From: Peptoclostridium litorale DSM 5388
Lineage (GTDB): Bacteria; Bacillota; Clostridia; Peptostreptococcales; Peptostreptococcaceae
Direction of reading: 5' to 3'
NCBI RefSeq assembly: GCF_900141635.1
Contig: NZ_FSRH01000002.1
Coordinates: 1-64,000 of the forward strand
Length of the DNA: 64,000 bases
This document shows, piece after piece, positions 16,711 through 24,643 of this stretch. Numbering within the stretch: position 1 is the stretch's first letter; the number at the start of each line of letters is the position of its first letter. The position numbers were made by a program, and so were the translations under genes. The notes under the pieces were generated by a model. It saw only the letters and a program-made list of their open reading frames with translations. It was not told where the DNA came from and searched no databases.

Positions 16711-17652
16711 TTAGTTTTGAAAAAGTCTTTGGAGTAAATCTAATATGACTTCGTCTTTTATCTGGTTTCCGCTTGCCTTTGCATGGCCTCCGCCTCCGAA
16801 CAATTTTGAGAATTCGCCAAGGTTTATGTCATCTCGTATGGTCCGATAAGATACGTAACCATCCATGTTTATCATTGCAACAAAGTCAATATCGGGATTC
16901 AATTTACAAAGCTCATTTCCGAGCTCTGAAATGTACCTTTCTGCAAAAACGACACCCACATTGAAGCCGTTTGTTTTTATTGTTTTAAGCAGGCTATTTT
17001 TCCTTTCTATATATTCCTGCCTTTTCCTTTCTTCTATTGATAATAGGAACTCCTCGTTTGTTGTTATAAGTAACTGGCCAAATACTTCAAGCCTTTTTAG
17101 CACAATATCCATAAAAGTAAATTTTCCGTATATGTAGAGCAGATCGTCCCATATTTTAGGCTCTTCGTCTTCGTATTTTGTATACCATTCCCAGGTGTCA
17201 TATCTCCTTACGATTTCAATGAATGACTTTACTCCAGGAGTCGATATCTTCATCTTTTGCACCGCATCTTTTGCAGTTCCAATAATATGTTCATAAAGCA
17301 ATGACATCGCACAGTGCCTGGAACTGTCTTTTTTATATTCTTCCACAGTAGCCCATTCATATTTATCCAAATAAATAGCTGTTTGATGGTGGTCAATAAG
17401 ACAGAGCTTCCTCTTGAGCGCTTCTAATGAATCGATTCTTTTGGCCGTATCCTCTCCAAAAGACATGTCGCAAATGTATACGTATTCGTAGCTTGCATAT
17501 CTTCCAGAGTCTATAAATTTGTTGATGTTGTGTTCAAATCCGTCATATTCGCAAAACTCACAGTCGATGTTTTCCTTGCCGTAATATCGCTTTAGGAGTA
17601 TGGAACATCCGACACCGTCTAAATCGGTATGAGTAAACAATTTGATTTTCAT
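16711..17652 (-). CDS. DHH-family phosphoesterase (NrnB/oligoribonuclease-like)
   Basis: 313 residues. The metal-binding motifs of DHH enzymes are in order: FTHTDLDGVG (Asp10, Asp12), YICDMSFG, LIDHHQTA (the DHH signature) and, near the C-terminus, FGGGGHAKASG, the DHHA1 substrate-binding motif. Such two-lobed Mn-dependent enzymes cleave nanoRNA, pAp or cyclic-dinucleotide products. The THTDLDG variant and this length resemble NrnB-type nanoRNases, but substrate cannot be settled by sequence. ATG start with AAAGGA upstream. It is transcribed divergently from the DUF2156 gene, across a 336-bp gap with no recognised feature. Confidence 0.85.
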   Translation of the reverse strand: MKIKLFTHTDLDGVGCSILLKRYYGKENIDCEFCEYDGFEHNINKFIDSGRYASYEYVYICDMSFGEDTAKRIDSLEALKRKLCLIDHHQTAIYLDKYEWATVEEYKKDSSRHCAMSLLYEHIIGTAKDAVQKMKISTPGVKSFIEIVRRYDTWEWYTKYEDEEPKIWDDLLYIYGKFTFMDIVLKRLEVFGQLLITTNEEFLLSIEERKRQEYIERKNSLLKTIKTNGFNVGVVFAERYISELGNELCKLNPDIDFVAMINMDGYVSYRTIRDDINLGEFSKLFGGGGHAKASGNQIKDEVILDLLQRLFQN

Positions 17653-17988
17653 GAGGCACTGTCCTTTCGTACTTTGACATATAACATATTATAAGAGGAA
17701 ATGCTGTCTTTAATATAAAAAGAAGGTGAGCTGGAGAAGCATTATCCTTCTCATGTGAACATTTTCCTCGGCTAACCAATTTTTTTATTAGTTATACCCA
17801 TATCAATTTCCATACAAATGCGTTTATTCCAAATTATTTTCAAATACATAAATCCATAAGAGTATCTGTTTAAAGAGTTTATAATAAATGCCTTGTGTAT
17901 TCACATATACAATAGTCAACAAAACTATACCGGTTGAGGGTACTTTGCTTTTGTGTTAAAATATATAGTGAGAGAGGAGTTGATAGTT

Positions 17989-18876
17989 ATTTTCAAGGCG
18001 GTAGATATAGAAGATAAGGAGATAATAACGCAGTACCTGAAAAAGGGATATCACGAGGCCTGCGAATACAGCTTTACGACTATGTTCATGTGGCAGCATT
18101 ATTATCATACAAAATATTACAGGGGTGATGACTACATAGTTCTTCTTGGTGAGTATGAAGACGAGTCGTTTACTGTTATGCCCCTTTCAGATAAGGCGAA
18201 TATGAAAAGTGCATTTGAATTCATATATGATTATTTTGATGGAAAAGGCCTGGAGTTTTCAGTCAGGGCTGCTACAAAGGAGTTTGCAGACTTTCTGGAA
18301 GAGCATTATCCAGATAGATTTTTAATACGAGAGGAAAGGGATTATTTCGACTATGTATACGATGCCGAAAAGCTTAGAACCCTTTCAGGCAGGAAATACA
18401 GCAAGAAAAAGAACCACTACAATCATTTTAAGAAGACCTATTTAGGAAGATATGAATACAAAAGGCTGACCCAAAATGATTTTAACGAGTGTATAGAATT
18501 TCTAAAAAAATGGAGCATGCAAAAGGGTGAAGCTGATGACACTCTCGAAAATGAGATTATAGCCATCAAGAAGCTTTTAGGCAATTACGGCAGATTGGAT
18601 GTCAAGGTTGGAGGCATATTCATAGATGGAAGGTTGGAGGCGTTTTCGATTGGAGACCGTGTAAATGAGGACATGGCAATAGTGCATGTTGAAAAGGCGA
18701 ATTCGGACATTAGAGGTCTTTATAATGCCATAAACAAGCTGTTCCTTTTAAATGAATTTCCTGATGTAAAATATGTCAACAGAGAGGAAGACATAGGGAT
18801 AGAAGGTCTTAGAAAAGCTAAGCTTTCATACAATCCAATAAGGTTCGTTGAAAAATACTCTGTGTTGGAAAAATAA
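17989..18876 (+). CDS. DUF2156 protein (phosphatidylglycerol lysyltransferase C-terminal-like)
   Basis: About 295 residues: FKAVDIEDKEIITQYLKKGYHEACEYSFTTMFMW, followed by two GNAT-like halves (RKYSKKKNHYNHFKKTY; LEAFSIGDRVNEDMAIVHVEKANSDIRGLYNAINKLF). This is the DUF2156 domain found at the C-terminus of MprF, here without the membrane part; such stand-alone soluble versions have no firm role. The best ribosome site (GAGAGGAG) points to an ATT codon at 17989 as start; the open frame extends upstream through a GTG at 17968 and a TTG at 17953, neither well spaced. The next gene starts 13 bp after the stop, so the two are an operon. Confidence 0.8.
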   Translation: MFKAVDIEDKEIITQYLKKGYHEACEYSFTTMFMWQHYYHTKYYRGDDYIVLLGEYEDESFTVMPLSDKANMKSAFEFIYDYFDGKGLEFSVRAATKEFADFLEEHYPDRFLIREERDYFDYVYDAEKLRTLSGRKYSKKKNHYNHFKKTYLGRYEYKRLTQNDFNECIEFLKKWSMQKGEADDTLENEIIAIKKLLGNYGRLDVKVGGIFIDGRLEAFSIGDRVNEDMAIVHVEKANSDIRGLYNAINKLFLLNEFPDVKYVNREEDIGIEGLRKAKLSYNPIRFVEKYSVLEK

Positions 18877-18889
18877 GAGGGTGATTATA

Positions 18890-20068
18890 ATGGCTGTTGA
18901 ATATGCAAGGGATGAAGATAAAAATGATATAATTATGGCCTGGAAGTACTGCTTTGGCGATTCGGAAAAGTATGTGCAGTACTATTTTGGAAACAGATAC
19001 AGCCCGGACACTACACTTGTATTAAGGGAAGATAATATAATAAAGGCATCGCTTCAAAAGAACAAATATAATCTAAGCATCTCGGGGCAAAGCTACGATA
19101 TTCCCTATATAGTAGGGGTTTTGACGCTTCCGCAGTACAGGGGATACGGATATATGGGGACACTTTTGCAAAAGGCTTTGGAGAAAATGCATTCGGAAGG
19201 CTCTCTAGCCAGCATTTTAATGCCTGTTGACAACAGGATATACAGGAAGTTTGGGTTTGAAAACATAGCATACCAGCGTGAATACAGCATGCAAATGGGC
19301 AGCTTGCCAAAATTCAAAAGAAGCAGATGTTTTGAGAGCGTCGATGGGACAAATCAGCATCATTTGAAGCAGCTTTGCAAGGTGTATTCAAACTGCATTA
19401 AAGACAAGAATCTGTACGCTATAAGGGATGAAGCATATTTTGAAAATCTGATCAAAGAGATTGAATCTGAAGATGGCTACATCTATATGTCCAATTATGA
19501 AACCGGCGGCTGCGACGGGTATATAGCCTATGTCATAAGCGATAATATTTTTATTGTAAGGGAGATGATGTATGAAAATATAGACTCGTTAAAATCCATG
19601 CTCGGCTTCATACATTCCCACGGCACTCAGGTTGAAAATATTGTGATAAACACGTTTGAAGACGACTATATATGTGATATTATACCTAACCTCAGAAAAG
19701 GTGTTGATATAAAGACCAAACTGTTTTTAATGGGCAGAATAGTCAATGCAGAGGGTTTTATTGAAAGAATGAAACCGGCATTTGATTTTAAGAGCCTGAA
19801 AATCGGAATATATGACGAGCTGCTTGAGCACAATAATTCGGGATTTGATATAAAATGTAGTTCGGGGCTAGTTGAGGTTGAAAGAATAGGGTTAGAGGAG
19901 TGCGATATCCAAATGGATATTTCGGCTTTTTCCCAGCTTGCATTTTCGGGGATAAGCGTGCAAAAGATCCTGTTTTTAGGACGTATTGAAGTGAATAACC
20001 CTCTCTCCATTAAAACGCTGGAGAGGCTATTTTTCAAAAGAGCAAACTTTTTTAATGAATACGTATAG
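18890..20068 (+). CDS. Eis-like GNAT acetyltransferase
   Basis: 392 residues. The N-terminal GNAT domain has the acetyl-CoA loop LTLPQYRGYGYMGTLLQKAL and is followed by MPVDNRIYRKFGFENIAYQREYSM, then a second GNAT-like domain and a C-terminal lobe. Three-lobed proteins of this length are Eis-type acetyltransferases; in other bacteria relatives acetylate aminoglycosides or proteins. Substrate here is unknown. The ATG at 18890 follows AGAGGGTGA; a frame reaching back to 18848 overlaps the preceding gene and is less likely. Second gene of the DUF2156 operon, ending at the terminator at 20104. Confidence 0.82.
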   Translation: MAVEYARDEDKNDIIMAWKYCFGDSEKYVQYYFGNRYSPDTTLVLREDNIIKASLQKNKYNLSISGQSYDIPYIVGVLTLPQYRGYGYMGTLLQKALEKMHSEGSLASILMPVDNRIYRKFGFENIAYQREYSMQMGSLPKFKRSRCFESVDGTNQHHLKQLCKVYSNCIKDKNLYAIRDEAYFENLIKEIESEDGYIYMSNYETGGCDGYIAYVISDNIFIVREMMYENIDSLKSMLGFIHSHGTQVENIVINTFEDDYICDIIPNLRKGVDIKTKLFLMGRIVNAEGFIERMKPAFDFKSLKIGIYDELLEHNNSGFDIKCSSGLVEVERIGLEECDIQMDISAFSQLAFSGISVQKILFLGRIEVNNPLSIKTLERLFFKRANFFNEYV

Positions 20069-20103
20069 CTGCTTATATCCATGTCTTAATAATTGAAACT
20101 GAA

Positions 20104-20138
20104 TAAAAAAACAGCCGTTTACACAGGCTGTTTTTTTA
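20104..20138 (+). terminator. Terminator between convergent genes
   Basis: AAAAAACAGCC and GGCTGTTTTTTT flank a 9-nt loop. It serves the Eis-like gene and, on the minus strand, the 59-residue gene that ends at 20146. Confidence 0.82.
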
Positions 20139-20145
20139 TGAAAAG

Positions 20146-20325
20146 CTATATCTCTTTGAACATTGAGAGTATTTTAGTGTTCTTTTTTGCCTTTGAAGCA
20201 ATTTCTTCGATGTACTGCCTGTCTGAGCCGCTTTGGACAGCAAATGACTTAAGCTGCTCTATGCTTTTTTCCAGTTCAGCTATATTTTCGCTGAACATCT
20301 TGGCTTGCTGTTCTTTGACATTCAT
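20146..20325 (-). CDS. Small helical hypothetical protein
   Basis: 59 residues, MNVKEQQAKMFSENIAELEKSIEQLKSFAVQSGSDRQYIEEIASKAKKNTKILSMFKEI. Two amphipathic helices with heptad-like Leu/Ile spacing suggest a small coiled-coil dimer. The ATG follows GGGGAGGGATATTT, a strong ribosome site, which is the main reason to believe it is real. No family recognised. It is transcribed divergently from the encapsulin operon, which starts 246 bp away. Confidence 0.6.
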   Translation of the reverse strand: MNVKEQQAKMFSENIAELEKSIEQLKSFAVQSGSDRQYIEEIASKAKKNTKILSMFKEI

Positions 20326-20496
20326 AAATATCCCTCCCCGAGGTGTAAAAAATAAAGTCGATAATATCATTTCGTTTAATTGTTACCCTCCCCAAAATGC
20401 TTTATTCAGCGCTAAAATAAGTTTTTAGATTTGAAATTTTCTAAATATTTAATTTTAGACCAACTCTTGGCTAATATGTCATTTTTGTTTGCTGAT

Positions 20497-20516
20497 TTTG
20501 ATACTGGGGTATCAAA
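20497..20516. promoter_or_regulatory. 20-bp palindrome upstream of the encapsulin operon
   Basis: TTTGATAC and GTATCAAA flank TGGG: perfect 8-bp arms, 55 bp before the cargo-gene start. It does not fit the usual Fur or PerR boxes. Position suggests an operator; the regulator is unknown. Confidence 0.5.
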
Positions 20517-20571
20517 TTGGATATATGTCAATTATTTATGCAGACAACAAATAATAAGAGGGGGTTTTTAT

Positions 20572-20937
20572 ATGTCGGTAGATTACCATGAGGCTCCAGA
20601 TGTTTTGGATGAAAGGACTAAGAACATAGCGAGGGCGCTAACAAGCCTTAAGGAGGAGATAGAGGCTGTGAACTGGTACAACCAAAGGGTTGCAGCTTCA
20701 AATGACGAATCCCTAAAGGCCATTCTTGCCCACAACAGAGATGAGGAGATAGAACATGCCTGCATGGCTCTTGAATGGCTCAGAAGAAATATGCCTGAAT
20801 TTGATACTCAGCTTAGGACTTATCTTTTCAAGGATGCGCCTGTAACTGAAATAGAGGGAGATCAAGGCGGAGAACCAGGTTCGCCTTCAGCCAAAAGTGG
20901 CACAGGACTTTCGATAGGAAGCATGAAAAACAAATAG
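20572..20937 (+). CDS. Encapsulated ferritin-like protein (encapsulin cargo)
   Basis: 121 residues. EEIEAVNWYNQRVAA and HNRDEEIEHACMALEWLRRNMPEFDTQLRTYLF match the encapsulated ferritins (EncFtn). By alignment with the Rhodospirillum rubrum protein, the ferroxidase ligands are Glu29, Glu59 and His62. These half-ferritins assemble as annular decamers and oxidise Fe(II) inside a protein shell. After a flexible linker, the C-terminus GLSIGSMKNK is the cargo-loading peptide (consensus LxIGSLR-like). The ATG follows AGAGGGGG; an open extension upstream has no coding features. First gene of a two-gene operon with the shell gene. Confidence 0.93.
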   Translation: MSVDYHEAPDVLDERTKNIARALTSLKEEIEAVNWYNQRVAASNDESLKAILAHNRDEEIEHACMALEWLRRNMPEFDTQLRTYLFKDAPVTEIEGDQGGEPGSPSAKSGTGLSIGSMKNK

Positions 20938-20993
20938 CTGTATTGGCTGTTTTGAAAAATACTATTAAAAAAGATCATAAGGGAGGAATTGAT

Positions 20994-21788
20994 ATGGATA
21001 TTTTAAAAAGGGAATTGGCTCCTATTATAAATGAGGTTTGGGCGGAAATAGACTCCAGGGCAGCAAAGGTGCTTCAAACCTATCTTTCGGCAAGAAAAGT
21101 TGTAAATGTTGACGGTCCAAAGGGGTGGGACTACACTGCCATAGCCGAGGGAAGACTTGATGTCAAAGAGGAAAAAGACGGCGTGAAAATGGGCATATAC
21201 AGGGTGATGCCTCTACTAGAAGCGAGAGCTGAATTTGAACTGGACAGATGGGAGCTTGACAACCATGCAAGGGGAGCTAAGGACATAGACTTTTCATCAC
21301 TCGAAGAGGCTACAAGGAAAATAGCCATGTTCGAGGACGATGTTATATATAATGGACTTGATGAAGCTTGCATAATAGGGCTAAAGGATGCGTGCAAAAA
21401 TCCTCCTATAGACATGGAAGACGGGGAAGAAGGTATAATGGATGCCGTTTCAAAGGGAATGCTGACGCTTCAGGATGGATTTGCCCAAAAACCATATACT
21501 CTAATAGTTGGAGAAAAGGGCTGGAGAAGAATAAATTCAAAGGTACAGGGATATCCTCTTGCCGACAGAATAAGAAACATGATAGGGGGAGAAATAATAT
21601 TCAGCCATGTTGTTGGAGATGCTCTTTTGCTTCCTCAGGATCATGAAGATCTTGAAATGACGATAGGAAGGGATCTTTCCATAGGATACAGCGAACACAG
21701 CGCCAAGAAGGTGAAGCTTTTCCTTACTGAATCCTTTACATTTAGGGTTTTGGCGAATGACATAATAGTAAAATTCAACCTTGTATAA
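20994..21788 (+). CDS. Encapsulin shell protein (family 1, HK97 fold)
   Basis: 264 residues, MDILKRELAPIINEVWAEIDSRAAKVLQTYLSARKVVNVDGPKGWDYTAIAEGRL, the typical opening of linocin-M18/encapsulin family 1 proteins, followed by the E-loop region (YRVMPLLEARAEFELDRWELDN) and A-domain (NMIGGEIIFSHVVGDALLLPQDHEDLEMTIGRDLSIGY) of the HK97 capsid fold. Sixty or more subunits build a closed shell that loads cargo through the C-terminal peptide of the upstream ferritin. The ATG follows GGGAGG. The intergenic gap is 56 bp, and the operon ends at a hairpin directly after the stop. Iron mineral storage is the expected role. Confidence 0.95.
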   Translation: MDILKRELAPIINEVWAEIDSRAAKVLQTYLSARKVVNVDGPKGWDYTAIAEGRLDVKEEKDGVKMGIYRVMPLLEARAEFELDRWELDNHARGAKDIDFSSLEEATRKIAMFEDDVIYNGLDEACIIGLKDACKNPPIDMEDGEEGIMDAVSKGMLTLQDGFAQKPYTLIVGEKGWRRINSKVQGYPLADRIRNMIGGEIIFSHVVGDALLLPQDHEDLEMTIGRDLSIGYSEHSAKKVKLFLTESFTFRVLANDIIVKFNLV

Positions 21789-21792
21789 ACGA

Positions 21793-21814
21793 AAAAGCCC
21801 CTGCAGGGGCTTTT
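21793..21814 (+). terminator. Terminator of the encapsulin operon
   Basis: AAAAGCCCC-TGCA-GGGGCTTTT, a 9-bp stem starting five bases after the encapsulin stop. It is symmetrical and may also end the convergent recombinase transcript. Confidence 0.82.
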
Positions 21815-21846
21815 GGTTTGCCTTCGTATGTTGATAAGGTTGTTTG

Positions 21847-22803
21847 TTATATTCCAAAATCGAGCTTTTTCATTTCTTTCTTCCTCTCGTCCATGCTTAT
21901 CTCATGGGCGTATATCTTCATTGTTATGTCGGGAGAGCTGTGTCCCAGTATAGCGGAAAGAGAAGGTATGCTCATCCCGCTTTTCAAGGCGTAGCTGGCG
22001 AAATTATGTCTAAGGTTGTGAGGAGTGATCTTTTTATCTATTCCAGCCCGTTTTACAATCGAGTTTATTATATTTTCGACGTTCTTAGGGTGCATATGGG
22101 AGCTTTTAGCCCCGCTTTTTTTATCCTTGTGCTCTGACCTGAATATGTATGGGGAATCCATATTGTATCCCTTGCTTTCGAACTCGGCTATCAAATCCTT
22201 GAAGTCTAGATATTCATACCTTATATCCCTTTTGAGGGGGACTATCCTCTCCTTGCTGCCCTTCCCGAGGACTGTTATTTCGTTCGAGCGGGTGTTCACA
22301 TCGGACCACTTGAGCGATACTATCTCGGAGCGCCTCATTCCCGTGAATATCATCATCATGAAGAGGAATCTGTTTCTCACTTTATGATAGAGGTTGTATC
22401 CGCTTGCATCTTCTATGTCCTTTTCGAGAACATCCAATATAGCCTTTATCTCATGAGGCTCAAGCACCTGTTTTTTGGCGGCGGAGTGTTTTCTTATGAG
22501 CTTTATGTTACCCGCAAAGTTTTCATCTATGTAAGATCTGTTGTGCATGTATACGATAAGGCTTTTTAGTATGTTCCTTTTTGTGTTGAGTGTGTTTACC
22601 GAGTAGTCCGGGTCCATGTCGTCTATGTAGTCGAACACCACCTGTTTGAAATCGAAGTCTGCATCGTATTCGTTCTTTCTTATGTATACTAAAAAATTGT
22701 TGAGACAGGATGAATAATTCAAAATGGTGTGTTTTGACTTTTTTTCGGAAGATAGTTTTTTTAAAAATCTCTCTATAGTGTTTTCTAATTTTGCTAAGTT
22801 CAT
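21847..22803 (-). CDS. Solo tyrosine recombinase (XerC/D-like), copy 2
   Basis: 318 residues from an ATG with GGAGGCCGC ahead. It is clearly paralogous to 1473-2429: shared phrases include SKxTxxNYS, NTxNTKxNIxKS, YIFRSEHxxKxxGxKxxxMxPKN, ITPHxLRHxFxSY and SGMSIPxLSxILGH. Catalytic residues are Arg157 (TGMRRSEIVSLKW), His262-x-x-Arg265, His288 and Tyr298. It lies between the encapsulin operon and the lexA region, with no other mobile genes. A TATAAT-like -10 (minus strand, 22826-22831) precedes it, and the same three half-sites as in copy 1 lie further upstream. Confidence 0.9.
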   Translation of the reverse strand: MNLAKLENTIERFLKKLSSEKKSKHTILNYSSCLNNFLVYIRKNEYDADFDFKQVVFDYIDDMDPDYSVNTLNTKRNILKSLIVYMHNRSYIDENFAGNIKLIRKHSAAKKQVLEPHEIKAILDVLEKDIEDASGYNLYHKVRNRFLFMMMIFTGMRRSEIVSLKWSDVNTRSNEITVLGKGSKERIVPLKRDIRYEYLDFKDLIAEFESKGYNMDSPYIFRSEHKDKKSGAKSSHMHPKNVENIINSIVKRAGIDKKITPHNLRHNFASYALKSGMSIPSLSAILGHSSPDITMKIYAHEISMDERKKEMKKLDFGI

Positions 22804-22969
22804 TGCGGCCTCCTATGTTTACATAATTATAGTATGGTGAACCTTGGTGGAGATGCTTCATTTTGGTTTTGCTGTACGGTTTATATTCTCATTGGCAACT
22901 GATATTTCTTGAAAAAAGCATAGGCAGTAATGGCGAAAGGAAAGCAGTGTCCGATATCCTGAAAATACA

Positions 22970-23000
22970 GTTTTACTATAATTAAATATTATAGTAAAAC
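22970..23000. repeat. Recombinase core-like site B: inverted half-sites
   Basis: GTTTTACTATAAT (22970-22982) and its exact complement (22988-23000) flank 5 bp, the same spacing as at site A. A partial extra copy, ATTATAGTA (22826-22834), overlaps the recombinase -10 region. Confidence 0.6.
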
Positions 23001-23113
23001 GGATGTAATTGCAATATAGTATCGATATAAATATAAACATGTGCAAATGCACGCGGAAGAACATTGCCTTTTAAAACTTAAAATAACAATAATCCCAACT
23101 GTTTTACTATAAT
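22988..23113. repeat. 13-bp inverted repeats enclosing 100 bp (site B plus third half-site)
   Basis: The right arm of core site B recurs inverted at 23101-23113, preceded by ACT so that the full half-site reads CTGTTTTACTATAAT. The 482-bp gap between the recombinase and the LysM gene holds no coding sequence I can support. Confidence 0.65.
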
Positions 23114-23285
23114 GAAATGTATTTTTCTGTTTTGAATTATAAAATTTACAAATATTTGATCTACCCTTGCTGTTTTATAGCTTATTTGTGACAAAGAAAA
23201 AGCACAAACTTGCCTACATTGAGCGTAAGGCGGCTTGAGCTTCATGACAGATACGCTGCTATATTATTGTAATGATGGAATGGAT

Positions 23286-23555
23286 TTATTTTATTGGAAC
23301 CAGTATCGTATCCCCTGGCGTTATTGTAGAATTTTCTATGTTGTTTATTCTTTTGATCTCATATATATATTCTCTTATGTCAATATTGTCGCTATTGTTT
23401 TTTTGAGCTATTTCCCAAAGCGTGTCTCCGGGTTTAACGACCACCCTCTCCACTATTATGGCCTTATTTTTGAATTCTGGCTTTCCGTATGCAAATACAG
23501 TATATAGGTTCAATGTGGTTAACAGTAATAATATTATGTAGAGATATTTTTTCAT
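23286..23555 (-). CDS. LysM protein, YneA-like SOS division inhibitor candidate
   Basis: 89 residues: an N-terminal membrane or signal segment (YLYIILLLLTTLNLYTVFA), then one LysM domain (VVVKPGDTLWEIAQKNNSDNIDIREYIYEIKRINNIENSTITPGDTILVP). Gene size, the TM-plus-LysM layout and divergent placement next to lexA match yneA of Bacillus, which halts division during SOS. LysM binds peptidoglycan, so the protein should act outside the membrane. The ATG follows AAGGGGGA. Several LexA boxes lie within 130 bp of the start. The sequence alone does not prove division inhibition. Confidence 0.78.
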   Translation of the reverse strand: MKKYLYIILLLLTTLNLYTVFAYGKPEFKNKAIIVERVVVKPGDTLWEIAQKNNSDNIDIREYIYEIKRINNIENSTITPGDTILVPIK

Positions 23556-23582
23556 GGCAAATCCCCCTTATAAAGTTTTAGC

Positions 23583-23679
23583 GAACCGCAGTTTGCGAAC
23601 GTAAGTTCTGAACGTCTGTTCTTAAGAAAATAATACCAGAACGTAGGTTCTGTGTCAATGTTTTTCAGAACATTTGTTT
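23583..23679. promoter_or_regulatory. Cluster of five LexA (SOS) boxes
   Basis: GAAC-N4-GTTC/T repeats at 23583-23594, 23597-23608, 23610-23621, 23639-23650 and 23668-23679; the middle three are exact palindromes, the outer two end in GTTT. They fill the gap between lexA and the LysM gene and should control both. Confidence 0.85.
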
Positions 23680-23821
23680 GTATTTTTTCGCAAAAAATGA
23701 TATACTTTATTTAGTAGGATGTGATTCCTATATCAACTCTTAAGTTTTAAACCTTTTAACAAATTGAGTTTTAGCTTACCGAGATATGTATTATTATTTC
23801 ATATGGAAAGGGGTTATATAT

Positions 23822-24445
23822 ATGTGTTCTGAACTCACTAAAAAACAAGAAGATATATTGAATTTCATAAAAACGGAGATATCTCAAAAAGGATATCCAC
23901 CTTCAGTAAGGGAGATATGTGCAGCTGTAGGTTTGAGGTCTACGTCAACTGTTCACAGTCACTTGAACAAGCTTGAGAAAAAGGGCTACATAAAAAAGGA
24001 CCCGAGCAAGCCAAGGGCAATTGGTGTCGTGTGCGACAATGATGAAAACCTGTCTGAAAAGCATACTGTAGAGGTTCCGATAATAGGGGATGTTACGGCA
24101 GGAGAACCGATACTTGCGGTACAAAACATAGAAGAGTATGTTCACCTTCCAGAGAGCTTTATTCAGGGAAATGACAATTTCATACTGAAGGTAAAAGGCG
24201 AATCAATGATCGAAGCCGGAATACTTGACGGAGACTATATAATAGTAAACAAGCAGTCAACAGCGTTAAACGGCGAGATTGTAGTGGCTCTTGTGAACGA
24301 GCATACGGCGACTGTAAAGAGATTTTACAGGGAAGATGGCAGAGTGAGGCTTCAGCCTGAAAATTCAACAATGGAGCCGATATATGCTCAGAGCGTAAAT
24401 ATACTTGGTGTGGTAAAAGGTCTTTTCAGAAAGAATGTCAAATAA
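23822..24445 (+). CDS. lexA: SOS repressor LexA
   Basis: 207 residues. The N-terminal winged helix (LTKKQEDILNFIKTEISQKGYPPSVREICAAVGLRSTSTVHSHLNKLEKKGYI) binds SOS boxes. The cleavage bond is Ala93-Gly94 (VTAGEP), with catalytic Ser128 (KGESMIEAGI) and Lys166 (ATVKRF). RecA filaments trigger self-cleavage. The ATG follows AAAGGGGTTATAT; an upstream in-frame ATG at 23786 lacks a ribosome site. Five SOS boxes upstream indicate autoregulation together with the divergent LysM gene. The recA gene lies at the far right of the window. Confidence 0.96.
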   Translation: MCSELTKKQEDILNFIKTEISQKGYPPSVREICAAVGLRSTSTVHSHLNKLEKKGYIKKDPSKPRAIGVVCDNDENLSEKHTVEVPIIGDVTAGEPILAVQNIEEYVHLPESFIQGNDNFILKVKGESMIEAGILDGDYIIVNKQSTALNGEIVVALVNEHTATVKRFYREDGRVRLQPENSTMEPIYAQSVNILGVVKGLFRKNVK

Positions 24446-24536
24446 AAAAGCATATGACCACGACTTACGGTTGCCATATGAATGAGCATGATTTCAAAAT
24501 ATGGGATTTCATGCTTGTGAACAGGCAGTATAAAAG
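24446..24536 (+). pseudogene. miaB-like fragment
   Basis: Right after the lexA stop, the plus strand reads (K)xHMTTTYGCHMNEHDFKIWDFMLVNRQYK, resembling TYFTTTYGCQMNEHDSEKMNFMLMKMGYE in the N-terminal domain of the miaB gene at 34633-36063. About 30 codons survive, with DNA-level similarity as well; the rest is absent and a terminator follows. It looks like a small ectopic duplication in the opposite orientation to miaB. Confidence 0.6.
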
Positions 24537-24593
24537 TAATGTTATCGAGAAGAGCGCAAATAGACGTTATATTGATATAATAATAATTAATAA

Positions 24594-24630
24594 AAAAGCC
24601 CCCAGCTATTCATTTAAGCGGGGGCTTTTA
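24594..24630. terminator. Terminator of glutamine synthetase
   Basis: AAAAAAGCCCCC pairs with GGGGGCTTTT around an AT-rich loop; on the minus strand it follows the stop codon by 14 bp, with a T-run. It would also end lexA read-through. Confidence 0.78.
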
Positions 24631-24643
24631 TGGTCAATACTTA

